Notes: generated by a model from the sequence alone, not told the origin. Counted from the first letter of the stretch, positions 24,970 to 33,045 are shown. The stretch is 45,938 nucleotides of DNA from Candidatus Omnitrophota bacterium (GCA_028703535.1 JAQVMQ010000004.1:1-45938); one strand, 5' to 3'. Numbers and translations: made by a program.

Positions 24970-24973
24970 AACT

Positions 24974-25393
24974 ACCTCCATTTGAAATGTTAATATTCAG
25001 TTTCACCTTGATTTCAAATGGCACTGAGCGTGTATCGCGAAGTGCCTCTTATACTAAAAATCAATTTACTTTCACCTTGATTTCAAATGGCACTGAGCGT
25101 GTATCGCGAAGTGCCTCTTATACTAAAAATCAATTCACTTTCACCTTGATTTCAAATGGCACTGAGCGTGTGTCGCGAAGTGCCTCTTATACTAAAAATC
25201 AATTTACTTTCACCTTGATTTCAAATGGCACTGAGCGTGTATCGCGAAGTGCCTCTTATACTAAAAATCAATTTACTTTCACCTTGATTTCAAATGGCAC
25301 TGAGCGTGTATCGCGAAGTGCCTTTTATACTAAAAATCAATTCACTTTCACCTTGATTTCAAATGGCACTGAGCGTGTGTCGCGAAGTGCCTT
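24974..25393. repeat. Repeat array 1: six 69-bp hairpin units with shared leader
   Basis: Units start at 25001, 25070, 25139, 25208, 25277 and 25346, an exact 69-bp period; the sixth stops after about 46 bp. Each unit can fold: outer arms TTGATTT/AAATCAA, inner arms GGCACT/AGTGCC, then facing GA/GA dinucleotides and a GCG/CGC stem with a five-base loop. Sequence differences fall in the loop (TGTAT or TGTGT) and linkers, not the arms. The leader 24974-25000 is identical to that of array 2. The units are directly abutting with no unique spacers, so it is not CRISPR. Confidence 0.95.
24978..25021 (-). promoter_or_regulatory. RBS-sequestering hairpin before NifX-like gene 2
   Basis: In the minus-strand transcript CCATTTGAAAT (25021-25011) can pair perfectly over 11 bp with ATTTCAAATGG (24988-24978). 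The last GG of the stem is the start of the GGAGG ribosome-binding site. The same arrangement occurs before the DUF5320 gene. Confidence 0.55.
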
Positions 25394-25408
25394 TATTAAC
25401 ATACGTAG

Positions 25409-25433
25409 GGGCGCCGCTTGTCTGCGCCCTTTT
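25409..25433. repeat. REP-like GC hairpin
   Basis: TAGGGGCGC...GCGCCC with a nine-base loop, followed by TTTTC on the plus strand. It resembles the widespread intergenic TAGGGGCG/CGCCC palindromes. It is present only in module 1 and not in module 2. Confidence 0.5.
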
Positions 25434-25502
25434 CTTTATATTTTATGTTGTTCCATTGTCTTTTTATCTTGTTTCGGACAGGAACAAGCACGATCCTTAC
25501 TA
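25427..25502. repeat. Module tail, copy 1 (about 75 bp, repeated at 26276-26350)
   Basis: Both tails run from CCCTTTTCTTTATATTTTAT to GGAACAAGCACGATCC and end CTTACTA, with about five substitutions. They contain a small CTTGTT/AACAAG hairpin. Each tail lies just downstream of the stop of a minus-strand gene, so the whole spacer module was duplicated. Confidence 0.85.
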
Positions 25503-25520
25503 AAAGCTAATGACTATAAC

Positions 25521-25853
25521 CTATTTCCCCGATTCAAGCTCTTTTATCCTATTGTGTATCGCATCAAGTTCCTGCTGTACCGCTTGCGCTTCCATCTTTA
25601 GACTTTCGGCTTCCTGTTGAGGAGTAAAATTATAATTTGCCTGTACACCTAAATTAAAATTCGCATTCGAAAAGCCAAAACCTCTCCCCATACCTCCGGC
25701 AAAGCCGCGCCCCATACCCCTGCCAAAACCCCTTCTCAAGAATCTTCTTCCTGTAGGATACTGACCATTATTGAAATTTACGGCACAATATCCTCTCCCG
25801 CCTCCTGTAAATGCACCCTGACCGTTTGGACCTGTCCCATCAAAACCTGGCAT
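25521..25853 (-). CDS. DUF5320-type Gly/Arg-rich protein
   Basis: A 110-aa protein with the family start MPGFDGTGPNGQGAFTGGGR, then GYCA, a run of GRGMGRGF repeats (about 42-60), and a C-terminal coiled coil (about 78-108, ending RIKELESGK). DUF5320 proteins are commonly encoded beside NifX-like proteins and MinD-type ATPases; their function is unknown. It lies between the two repeat modules, and GGAGG before its ATG can be masked by the same 11-bp stem as its downstream neighbour. Confidence 0.85.
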   Translation of the reverse strand: MPGFDGTGPNGQGAFTGGGRGYCAVNFNNGQYPTGRRFLRRGFGRGMGRGFAGGMGRGFGFSNANFNLGVQANYNFTPQQEAESLKMEAQAVQQELDAIHNRIKELESGK

Positions 25854-25858
25854 AATAT

Positions 25859-26277
25859 ACCTCCATTTGAAATGTTAATATTCAGTTTCACCTTGATTTC
25901 AAATGGCACTGAGCGTGTGTCGCGAAGTGCCTCTTATACTAAAAATCAATTCAGTTTCACCTTGATTTCAAATGGCACTGAGCGTGTGTCGCGAAGTGCC
26001 TCTTATACTAAAAATCAATTTACTTTCACCTTGATTTCAAATGGCACTGAGCGTGTGTCGCGAAGTGCCTCTTATACTAAAAATCAATTTACTTTCACCT
26101 TGATTTCAAATGGCACTGAGCGTGTATCGCGAAGTGCCTCTTATACTAAAAATCAATTCAGTTTCACCTTGATTTCAAATGGCACTGAGCGTGTATCGCG
26201 AAGTGCCTCTTATACTAAAAATCAATTCAGTTTCACCTTGATTTCAAATGGCACTGAGCATGTGTCGCGAAGTGCCC
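25859..26277. repeat. Repeat array 2: six 69-bp hairpin units with shared leader
   Basis: Units start at 25886, 25955, 26024, 26093, 26162 and 26231 with the same 69-bp period, unit and leader as array 1; the sixth is cut after AGTGCC. One stem-proximal change (GAGCATG for GAGCGTG) occurs in the last unit. It fills the spacer between fur and the DUF5320 gene. Confidence 0.95.
25863..25906 (-). promoter_or_regulatory. RBS-sequestering hairpin before the DUF5320 gene
   Basis: The same 11-bp stem as at 24978-25021: CCATTTGAAAT pairs with ATTTCAAATGG, directly joined to GGAGG, 7 nt before the ATG at 25853. Confidence 0.55.
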
Positions 26278-26350
26278 TTTTCTTTATATTTTATATTGTT
26301 CCATTGTCTTTTTGTCTTGTTTCAGACCGGAACAAGCACGATCCTTACTA
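26276..26350. repeat. Module tail, copy 2
   Basis: Second copy of the tail described at 25427-25502. Its end overlaps the fur stop codon (26348-26350), so the module boundary coincides with the gene end. Confidence 0.85.
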
Positions 26351-26815
26351 TCTTCGGCATTTCTCACAAAGTCCAGTAAACTGAATTAAATGATCATTTA
26401 TGTTAAAATTATATTTTTCAGATAACCCTTTTTCAATTTTTTTCAAAAGCTCGACTTCATCTTCAATAAAATCTGTATAATCAATAATTTTACCGCATTT
26501 CGTACATATCAAATGATGATGATGTTTTTTACCTTCAGGTCCCTCAATCAATTCATACCTAGCCCTACCGTCACCAAAATCAAACTTATGAACCAGCCCC
26601 AGCTCAACAAGCAATTCCAATGTTCTATAAACAGTCGCAAGCCCTGCTCCCGGATAGATCTTATATACATCATTATATATTTCTTCCGCGCTTAAATGCT
26701 TTGAAGTTTTACTTAAAACCTCTAATATCGCCTGACGGGATATTGTAAGTTTATAACCCTGCCCTTTAACTCTTCCGCACCACCATCCAGCGCCTTTTCT
26801 GCAACCGTGCCTCAT
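26348..26815 (-). CDS. fur: Fur-family metal-dependent regulator
   Basis: A 155-aa Fur-superfamily repressor. The DNA-binding part has LTISRQAILEVLSKTSKHLS and the signature AGLATVYRTLELLVELGLV. The metal/dimer domain has KKHHHHLICTKCGKIID and a C-terminal CEKC, giving the structural Zn site. An unusual N-terminal stretch (RHGCRKGAGWWCGRVKG) with two cysteines precedes the domain. Whether it senses iron, zinc, nickel or peroxide is not clear, but the operator matches a Fur box. GGAGGG precedes the ATG. It heads the operon running through the MinD-type ATPases. Confidence 0.92.
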   Translation of the reverse strand: MRHGCRKGAGWWCGRVKGQGYKLTISRQAILEVLSKTSKHLSAEEIYNDVYKIYPGAGLATVYRTLELLVELGLVHKFDFGDGRARYELIEGPEGKKHHHHLICTKCGKIIDYTDFIEDEVELLKKIEKGLSEKYNFNINDHLIQFTGLCEKCRR

Positions 26816-26826
26816 ATGCCCTCCTA

Positions 26827-26851
26827 AATGAGAATGATTATCATTCTCATT
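26827..26851. promoter_or_regulatory. Fur box upstream of fur
   Basis: A perfect inverted repeat: arms AATGAGAATGAT and ATCATTCTCATT around one central base. It agrees with the classic Fur box (GATAATGATAATCATTATC) and lies between the -10 region and the ribosome-binding site, so bound regulator would block transcription of fur and the genes behind it. Confidence 0.85.
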
Positions 26852-26854
26852 ATA

Positions 26855-26883
26855 AGAATACCACTTTAATTAACTGTTGTCAA
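26855..26883 (-). promoter_or_regulatory. Sigma-70-type promoter of fur operon
   Basis: TTGACA (26883-26878), 17-bp spacer, TATTCT (26860-26855); a TATAAT overlapping just downstream is an alternative -10. The Fur box follows immediately. Confidence 0.65.
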
Positions 26884-27089
26884 GGTCATGAAAAATATTT
26901 TTTGTTTAGTTAAAGGACAAAAGACACCTGTAAAAACTTCTAAACTATTCTGGTTCTAAAAACAACCTGTCTCTACGGCGAAATTAGGAAAGAGAAAAAG
27001 GGCAAATGAGACAGCGTAGCGTCAAACGGCTATTACAACAATTTGAATATGCCTTAACACCTTTTTATCACGGGTTAAAACTACTCTCC

Positions 27090-27118
27090 ACCAATTCCAT
27101 CCCTGGGATGGAATTGGT
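27090..27118. repeat. Perfect 14-bp inverted repeat hairpin
   Basis: ACCAATTCCATCCC and its exact complement GGGATGGAATTGGT are separated by a single T. No T-run follows on either strand, so it is not a standard terminator. Confidence 0.7.
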
Positions 27119-27277
27119 ACAGGGAAGGTGTAATGTTGGTCCCGAAAAGCCCTGAAGGACGAATCGGGAAAGGAAATATTATATACATAACATTTTAAAC
27201 GGAAGGACTAGCTCGAAGAATCCAAGGAATACATGCTACGCCAAGTGACCATCCGGGATAGTCAACATGTATTTATA

Positions 27278-30200
27278 CTATACTTTACTACCGCCCATTA
27301 TTTTAGAATTAAATCGGTATATATACCAAAAAGAAACAGGCGTAAAAATAAAAGAAAAGATCAAAGACGCAAACATTCCTCCAACCACAACCGCACTCAT
27401 AGCAGATTTTATAGGCATTATTGACCCTAATTGCGGCAATACCCCAAGTATTATAGCCAATGATGTCATGATAATCGCTCTGAATTTTTCAGAAACACCC
27501 ATCCAAAGAGCTTCGACTATCGGCACTCCTTCTTTCAATTTTATTATTGTATAATCTAAAAATAAAATTGAGTTATTTACAACAAGCCCGACAAGCATAA
27601 CCATACCGAGCATAGAAGCTATATTAACAGATTCACCCAAGAAAAATAACGCGTAAAATACCCCAATAAAAGAAGTCGCCACAGAAAAAAGGATAGGTAT
27701 AGGATACGTAAAAGAATCCATCAAAGCACACAAAAGCATATAAGTTAAAAGTACAGCAAGAATAAAAGCTTTTATTATTTCTTTGACCGTTTCTTCCATA
27801 TGTTCGGCCATACCGGAATACTTATAACTATAACCCTCCGGAAATTCTATTTCTTTACTAAACCTTTCATTTAACACACCGGAAACAACACCACTTGTAG
27901 ATTTAGACAAATATCCCTCAAGACGTATGATCCTTTCTTTGTCTCTATGCCGTATCGTCGGTAAAGCTCTTGTTTCATTCATTTCACCAAGCTCTATAAC
28001 CGGGATCATACCTTTTGATGAGATTATGCTTATCTGTTTCAGGTCTTCCAAATCTTCTGTGTAGCGTTCATCCAACTCTACGTTTATATCATACTCTTCG
28101 CCTCTTTCTTTATAAATATTGTCGTCGTTACCATACACAGAATACCTTATTGTGCTCCCAACCTGAGAGCCATTCAGCCCATATTCAATAAGCCTATCCT
28201 GGTCAGGCAAGAATTGTATCTCTCTTTTAGGTGTAACGTATGAAGACTTCACCGACCGGAAATATCCGGTATCCTCCATTATCTTTTTCATTTGCCCCGA
28301 TATCTCTATCATCTTATCGTAATCAAGTCCCAATAAATTTATGGAGACATCTCCTTCGACACCGCCTCTGGCCTCACCCCTTTCAATATTTATTTCAGCA
28401 TCAGGTATATGCGCCGTAAAGGGTATAAGTTCCTGGATTATATCCGTATCCGCTCTTTTACGTTTCGCCGATGGAATAAGATTAACCACAATAGCTGAAT
28501 TTTCCACCCCATCCTCACCTATACTTGTAAGCATAGTCTCAGCTTCAGGTATTTCTTTTATTCTATTTTCCAAAATACCGGTTACCCGCTCAGTCCTTTC
28601 TATGGTAGAACCTTGGGGCATCACTATCTTAACGGTTATCATATCTTCATCCGAGTCAGGATAGAACTCATTGCCCACATAAGGCATAATAAATGATGTC
28701 GAATAAAATAAAAATAGCACTAATACTATCGTGGCTTTAGGAAACTTAAAGGTCAAATCAAATATCAACTTATATTCTTTCTTCATCCATTCCATTAACA
28801 TATCTATATGTCTTACTATATTGTGTAAAATCATTACAAAAATATTTTCTTTGTTTTCTCTTTTCTCTTTTCTCTTTAACAATAACCCGCATAACATAGG
28901 CGTAAGCGTAAAAGAAGAAACAAGGGAAAACAAAGTTGCATATATTACTACCAACGCAAAAGCTTTCATAAACTGTCCTACTATCCCGCCCATCATGGCT
29001 ATTGGGGTAAAAACAACAAGATTTGTACCTGTTGAAGCAAATATCGCACCAGCTACTTCTTTTGTTCCGTCTATAGCCGCCTGCACGGCAGTTTCCTTAT
29101 GTTCCATATGCTTTAAAACATTTTCAATAATTACGATAGCATTGGCTATCAGTGTACCCAAGACTGTCGCAATACCAAGTAAAGACAAAGAGTTTATTGT
29201 TTGGCCGAATGAATCCATTAAAAAAAGAGCCGAAATCAATGACGTCGGAATAACTATTGTAGAAATAAAAGTAAGATTTATGTGTCCCGTAAAAAAATAA
29301 AGTATCAAAATTGTAAATACAATACCTAATATTATATTAATATAGGTTTGGTTAGTTTCGTCTATGATGAAATCGGTCGTATCAGTCGCTACATCAAGAT
29401 TCATACCTTTCGGCAATACTTTTCTGAATTCCGGGAGCCGTTTGCGTATCGCTTTTGAAATATCAACCGCGTTACCGTCTGAAACCTTATTAATAGACAT
29501 GCCCACGACATCTTTACCATCAAAATGTGCTATCGTCTCAATTTTTTTAAAACTATCCGATATAGCGCCTATCTCTTTTAATTTAAAACGGCTTCCATCT
29601 CTTGACGTTAAAAGCAACTCGCCTACTTCCTCGGGATCTTGGAACTCACCCAAATATCTAAGGCTTAAAGAGGTATCTCCCTTTTCAAGTAAACCACCCG
29701 GTATGTTTTTATTTTTGACATCTATATCATTTATGACATCGAGAATAGTAATATAATGCCCCTGCATCAAGCCCGGATCTAATATAACATTTATCTGCCG
29801 CTTCTTCCCGCCGTAAAGATCCACATTCGCGACACCGTCAACCGATGAAAATTTATCTTTTAGAGTTTTATCCGCAAATTCATACAGGTCTCTGCTGTCT
29901 AAAGTATCACTCCATAAAATAAGGTCCATTACAGGTTCTAATAAGGGATCGTACTTTTCTATTACAGGCTGTTCAATATCATCCGGAAGATCGTTACGTA
30001 TAGCCTCGACTTTATCTTTTACTTCTATGAATTTTATATTAACGTCTGAAGACATTAAGAATTCTATAGATACATAGCCAAAATTATCATATGAATAACT
30101 CTTTATCTTCTTTATCTCAGACAACTCAGAGACAGCATCTTCCACCTTATCAATAACCAATGTCTCAACCTCTAATGGAGTGGCACCCGGATAATCGATA

Positions 30201-30337
30201 GTAACTGTAACAATAGGAAAATCTATATCCGGCTCTTTCTGGACTTTAAGATTAAACATTGAAACAATACCCAGAACCAAAAAAACCGAAACAAACATTA
30301 TAGTAGTCACGGGTCTTTTTACAAAAAACTCTATCAT
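27278..30337 (-). CDS. RND efflux transporter (AcrB/HAE1-like inner-membrane pump)
   Basis: A 1019-aa resistance-nodulation-division pump of full family length. The N-terminus MIEFFVKRPVTTIMF is typical, followed by the first periplasmic loop, a bundle of membrane helices including GTLIANAIVIIENVLKHM, then the second half repeat and GMVMLVGLVVNNSILFLDY near the C-terminus. It uses the proton gradient to export drugs, lipids or metabolites. The start overlaps the adaptor stop by 4 bp (ATGA). The substrate is not predictable; the absence of charged residues typical of the heavy-metal class favours the hydrophobe/amphiphile class. Confidence 0.94.
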   Translation of the reverse strand: MIEFFVKRPVTTIMFVSVFLVLGIVSMFNLKVQKEPDIDFPIVTVTIDYPGATPLEVETLVIDKVEDAVSELSEIKKIKSYSYDNFGYVSIEFLMSSDVNIKFIEVKDKVEAIRNDLPDDIEQPVIEKYDPLLEPVMDLILWSDTLDSRDLYEFADKTLKDKFSSVDGVANVDLYGGKKRQINVILDPGLMQGHYITILDVINDIDVKNKNIPGGLLEKGDTSLSLRYLGEFQDPEEVGELLLTSRDGSRFKLKEIGAISDSFKKIETIAHFDGKDVVGMSINKVSDGNAVDISKAIRKRLPEFRKVLPKGMNLDVATDTTDFIIDETNQTYINIILGIVFTILILYFFTGHINLTFISTIVIPTSLISALFLMDSFGQTINSLSLLGIATVLGTLIANAIVIIENVLKHMEHKETAVQAAIDGTKEVAGAIFASTGTNLVVFTPIAMMGGIVGQFMKAFALVVIYATLFSLVSSFTLTPMLCGLLLKRKEKRENKENIFVMILHNIVRHIDMLMEWMKKEYKLIFDLTFKFPKATIVLVLFLFYSTSFIMPYVGNEFYPDSDEDMITVKIVMPQGSTIERTERVTGILENRIKEIPEAETMLTSIGEDGVENSAIVVNLIPSAKRKRADTDIIQELIPFTAHIPDAEINIERGEARGGVEGDVSINLLGLDYDKMIEISGQMKKIMEDTGYFRSVKSSYVTPKREIQFLPDQDRLIEYGLNGSQVGSTIRYSVYGNDDNIYKERGEEYDINVELDERYTEDLEDLKQISIISSKGMIPVIELGEMNETRALPTIRHRDKERIIRLEGYLSKSTSGVVSGVLNERFSKEIEFPEGYSYKYSGMAEHMEETVKEIIKAFILAVLLTYMLLCALMDSFTYPIPILFSVATSFIGVFYALFFLGESVNIASMLGMVMLVGLVVNNSILFLDYTIIKLKEGVPIVEALWMGVSEKFRAIIMTSLAIILGVLPQLGSIMPIKSAMSAVVVGGMFASLIFSFIFTPVSFWYIYRFNSKIMGGSKV

Positions 30338-31005
30338 TTATTATCCTCCGAAAGATCAGTGATTATATTCAGCTTATCTCCATCAAAAATGTTGGTATAT
30401 CCTTTAAAAATAACGGGGTCGTCTTCGTTTAGACCTTCCTTGATAATTGAGCCATACCCGTTATGAGATTCTATAGTCACATTTTTTTTTCTTGCTTTGC
30501 CATCCTCGACCACCCAAACAAAATCTTCGTTATTTTCAGAAATAATTACATCTCTTGGTAAACAGATAACATCTTCAAAACTCTCTGTATTGATATATAC
30601 AACATCATACTCTGTGTCATTAAAATTGTTAAAATCCATACTTACGACAAATAACCCGGAATCAACATCTATGTTTTGCGAAACGGCTGAAACAACACCC
30701 ATGGAATTGCCGCCTGTATCATCTTTAAAGATTTTCTGGCCAACTTTTATTTTTTCCTGTATTTTTTTGGGAACATAAGCCGCATAATCCTTATCCGAAA
30801 GCTTGATGACAGTGACTTTAGTATAACTTTTTATGTCATCGCGGATTATTTTCTTAACTACTACGGGTTTACCCTCAAATTTCCAAAGCGCGGTAACGCT
30901 GGTAATCTCTCTTTTTTCGTTATGTATTACAACCTGTTGTCTGAGAAAAACCGCAAGCACAAACAAAACGATAAAAATTATATATAATAAACCTCGTTTA
31001 CTCAT
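30334..31005 (-). CDS. Short periplasmic adaptor (membrane fusion protein) lacking the lipoyl/hairpin domains
   Basis: A 223-aa protein encoded between tolC and the pump gene, where the adaptor should be. Usual adaptors are 350-400 aa. It has one N-terminal membrane helix (about 5-22), a beta-barrel-like part (VGQKIFKDD, MGVVSAVSQNIDVDSGLFVV) and the membrane-proximal part (LPRDVIISENNEDFVWVVEDG, RKKNVTIES). The lipoyl domain and alpha-helical hairpin that reach TolC are missing. I start it at the ATG at 31005 with GGTGG upstream, rather than at a GTG at 31017. No frameshift is visible. Confidence 0.8.
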   Translation of the reverse strand: MSKRGLLYIIFIVLFVLAVFLRQQVVIHNEKREITSVTALWKFEGKPVVVKKIIRDDIKSYTKVTVIKLSDKDYAAYVPKKIQEKIKVGQKIFKDDTGGNSMGVVSAVSQNIDVDSGLFVVSMDFNNFNDTEYDVVYINTESFEDVICLPRDVIISENNEDFVWVVEDGKARKKNVTIESHNGYGSIIKEGLNEDDPVIFKGYTNIFDGDKLNIITDLSEDNK

Positions 31006-32320
31006 TATCAGTACCACCCCACAAAGTTAATCTTTCAATCTTCGCTAAAATCATACTGATATTAAACAAAGTAAACTCTCTATTCAATTTTTCATTTGTC
31101 AGGCTAAGTTCATAATCATTCAAGTCTGTTATAGATATCTGGCCCGCTCTAAAAAGCTCCTGCCCGAGAGAAAAAGTCTCTGCGGACAATTTCACCGCAT
31201 CATTGTTCGCTTCCAAAGTTTTCATATATCCGTTATATTCTTTCAACGCCTTGTTTAACTCTAATAAATAATACTCCTTGCCTTTGCGGTACTCAAGTTC
31301 CGCGTTTCTTTTATCAATACGGGCCTTCCCTAATTCAGCCGCGGTTTCACCGCCTGTCCATATAGGGATCTCCACTTTTACTCCGGCTATCCCGTAATCA
31401 CGCAAACTATCGTTTCCTAAATTACAGGTATTATTACTTCCTTTATGTGACCATGATGCAAACGCGGAAATCTCGGGATAATACTCTGCCTTTTTAGCTT
31501 TGACCAATTGCCCTTTAGCCTCAACCTCAGTTGCCAAAGCCTTTATCGCCGGTTGGTTATTATATAAAGTCCATGCCATGGCATTACGATCAAACGGATA
31601 AGAAAGACTATTGAATTCTTCCGTAAGCTCCAACTCTATATCAGCATCAACGTCTATCATAACCTTTAGCGTTTCCATAGCCGAATAGTAATCCGTTATA
31701 GCATTGTTAAGGGTAGGTTTACGCGAAGCTATATCAGACGCTATCTTTAAATTATCGTGTTTCGAAGCCCTGCCGTTAAGTGAGCGCATTTCTAATATCT
31801 CTTTGTTTTTTTCAGCATGCTGATAAGACTCCCGGGCTATTTCCATAACTTTTTTTGTAAGACATAAACTATAATAAGCCAGCTTCGTATTATATATTAT
31901 TTCCTGCCGGGCAGTCTCCCTATCATATTCACTAGCCTTTATTGTCTTGAGAGAGGCTCTAACAGCATTAGATATCCTTCCAAAAGTAAACAATGCTTGT
32001 TCAACTTCGATTTTTGCGTCCGCATCAAAATCCCTTGTTGCAGTTGTAGCCGCGATATCAGGATATTGAAAATTATTATAAAGGCTAAATTCAGATTCTA
32101 TCTGAGGCAAAGCATTAGAAAGTTCCGCTTTATAAATAAAACGTGTTTTATCTATAGTATTATTTTTTATCTGAAAATCTTCACTCGAATTTAAAGCCAT
32201 TTCTACAGCATTGGCTAAACTGAGCTTTAAGATCCTGTTGTTTTGCCCAAAAGATTTGTATACGGTAGAAGATAATGACAGAAAAAACACTAAAAAATAA
32301 ATTAGAATATTTTTTTTCAT
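30998..32320 (-). CDS. TolC-family outer-membrane efflux protein
   Basis: A 440-aa TolC-like protein forming the outer-membrane channel and periplasmic tunnel. Signal peptide about 1-25 (ending SFG-Q). Two structural repeats of long helices and short strands are seen, with family-like wording in LSLANAVEMALNSSEDFQI at the start and SLGQELFRAGQISITDLNDYELSL near the end. It overlaps the tetR gene upstream (4 bp) and the adaptor downstream (8 bp), so the four genes form one operon. Confidence 0.9.
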   Translation of the reverse strand: MKKNILIYFLVFFLSLSSTVYKSFGQNNRILKLSLANAVEMALNSSEDFQIKNNTIDKTRFIYKAELSNALPQIESEFSLYNNFQYPDIAATTATRDFDADAKIEVEQALFTFGRISNAVRASLKTIKASEYDRETARQEIIYNTKLAYYSLCLTKKVMEIARESYQHAEKNKEILEMRSLNGRASKHDNLKIASDIASRKPTLNNAITDYYSAMETLKVMIDVDADIELELTEEFNSLSYPFDRNAMAWTLYNNQPAIKALATEVEAKGQLVKAKKAEYYPEISAFASWSHKGSNNTCNLGNDSLRDYGIAGVKVEIPIWTGGETAAELGKARIDKRNAELEYRKGKEYYLLELNKALKEYNGYMKTLEANNDAVKLSAETFSLGQELFRAGQISITDLNDYELSLTNEKLNREFTLFNISMILAKIERLTLWGGTDNE

Positions 32321-32973
32321 AATTTAACTTCGAAATTTTTCCTAAATAACACCATTTGTTTTTTAATTATATCCGGAAAACTCTGAAAATCTTCCAATTC
32401 AACAGCCAGTGGCGTACCTATTAAAATTGTCTTTAAAATTACAACCATATCTTTAAGCGGTAAAGTGTTAATTATAATACCCTCTTTTTGAGCCGCTTTC
32501 AAATGTTTTAAAAAGAAACTTTCCAATGATTCAATCTCAATATCTTCTATCCCCCGACAATCGGGAAAAGCATAATACTTTTCAGCTAAAGTCAATTCCT
32601 CTTGTTGAGGTTTAATATGTTCGGATGTAAAAACCGAGACTATTTCATAAAAAAAATACGGATGTTTTATCGCTTCAGCTAAACTTTCCATAGCCTGTTC
32701 TATAAGATCCAAAGAATTAAAATTACCTGCTTTATTTTTAATTTCCCATTCCACTTTCAAAAGATGTAAATATTGAAAATAATTAATAACATCAAGTTTT
32801 TGAGGAAAATAATTATAAAATGTCCCTTCGGAAACCTCAACACTATAGCACACATCCTTTATTGGAATATCCGAAAAGCGTGTTGTTTTAAGCCTCTCCA
32901 TAAAAGCGTTAGCCAACCCTATTTTTGTCTTGGCATATTTTCGCTCTCTTAATGAATATTTATTATCATCCAT
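32317..32973 (-). CDS. TetR-family repressor of the efflux operon
   Basis: A 218-aa TetR-type regulator. The helix-turn-helix is FSDIPIKDVCYSVEVSEGTFYNYFPQKLDVI (core VSEGTFYNYFPQK); the rest is the all-helical ligand domain. I start it at the ATG at 32973, with AAGGA 6 nt upstream. An in-frame ATG at 33024 lies inside the promoter and is excluded. As first gene of the operon it probably represses its own pump genes until a pump substrate binds. Confidence 0.88.
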   Translation of the reverse strand: MDDNKYSLRERKYAKTKIGLANAFMERLKTTRFSDIPIKDVCYSVEVSEGTFYNYFPQKLDVINYFQYLHLLKVEWEIKNKAGNFNSLDLIEQAMESLAEAIKHPYFFYEIVSVFTSEHIKPQQEELTLAEKYYAFPDCRGIEDIEIESLESFFLKHLKAAQKEGIIINTLPLKDMVVILKTILIGTPLAVELEDFQSFPDIIKKQMVLFRKNFEVKL

Positions 32974-32995
32974 TTTCATCCTTTTCTGAAAATAA

Positions 32996-33024
32996 AATAT
33001 AGCACAGTGAAATATTAAAGTCAA
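32996..33024 (-). promoter_or_regulatory. Sigma-70-type promoter of tetR-tolC-adaptor-RND
   Basis: TTGACT (33024-33019), 17-bp spacer, TATATT (33001-32996), about 22 bp before the tetR start. Confidence 0.7.
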
Positions 33025-33033
33025 GTATATTTT

Positions 33034-33045
33034 TAGTCATGACTA
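33034..33045. promoter_or_regulatory. Palindrome upstream of tetR promoter (operator candidate)
   Basis: TAGTCATGACTA is a perfect 12-bp palindrome 9 bp upstream of the -35 box; another perfect palindrome, TGCATATGCA, follows at 33052-33061. Either could bind the TetR-family dimer. Confidence 0.45.

Larger units (their letters stand above)
26852..27277. other. Intergenic region with strong hairpins, possible structured RNA or mobile-element remnant
   Basis: About 425 bp between the RND pump and fur. The end nearest fur holds its promoter. From about 26960 to 27265 the sequence is more GC-rich and structured than other spacers: a perfect hairpin at 27090-27118, a TCCCGA/TCGGGA stem at 27140-27169, and several GC-containing blocks. 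No supported ORF; a plus-strand 63-codon frame has no ribosome-binding site. Confidence 0.5.

Noticed and set aside
24974-26277. CRISPR array
   Set aside because: The 69-bp units abut directly with no unique spacers, and no cas gene is present.
24987-26384. Two long plus-strand frames through the repeat arrays, giving a 23-residue repeated peptide
   Set aside because: The open frame follows from the 69-bp period being a multiple of three. There is no ribosome-binding site, the frames run against the operon, and they end in the unrelated tail sequences.
26960-27265. Group II intron, riboswitch or tmRNA/RNase P RNA
   Set aside because: I could not find the diagnostic domain V, riboswitch core or conserved RNase P/tmRNA blocks; left as an unexplained structured region.
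27233-27424. 63-aa plus-strand ORF at the end of the RND gene
   Set aside because: No ribosome-binding site; half of it is the antisense of the pump's C-terminus.
32974-33024. Upstream start for the TetR-type gene
   Set aside because: The ATG at 33024 overlaps the -35 box of the promoter; the ATG at 32973 has a well-placed AAGGA.
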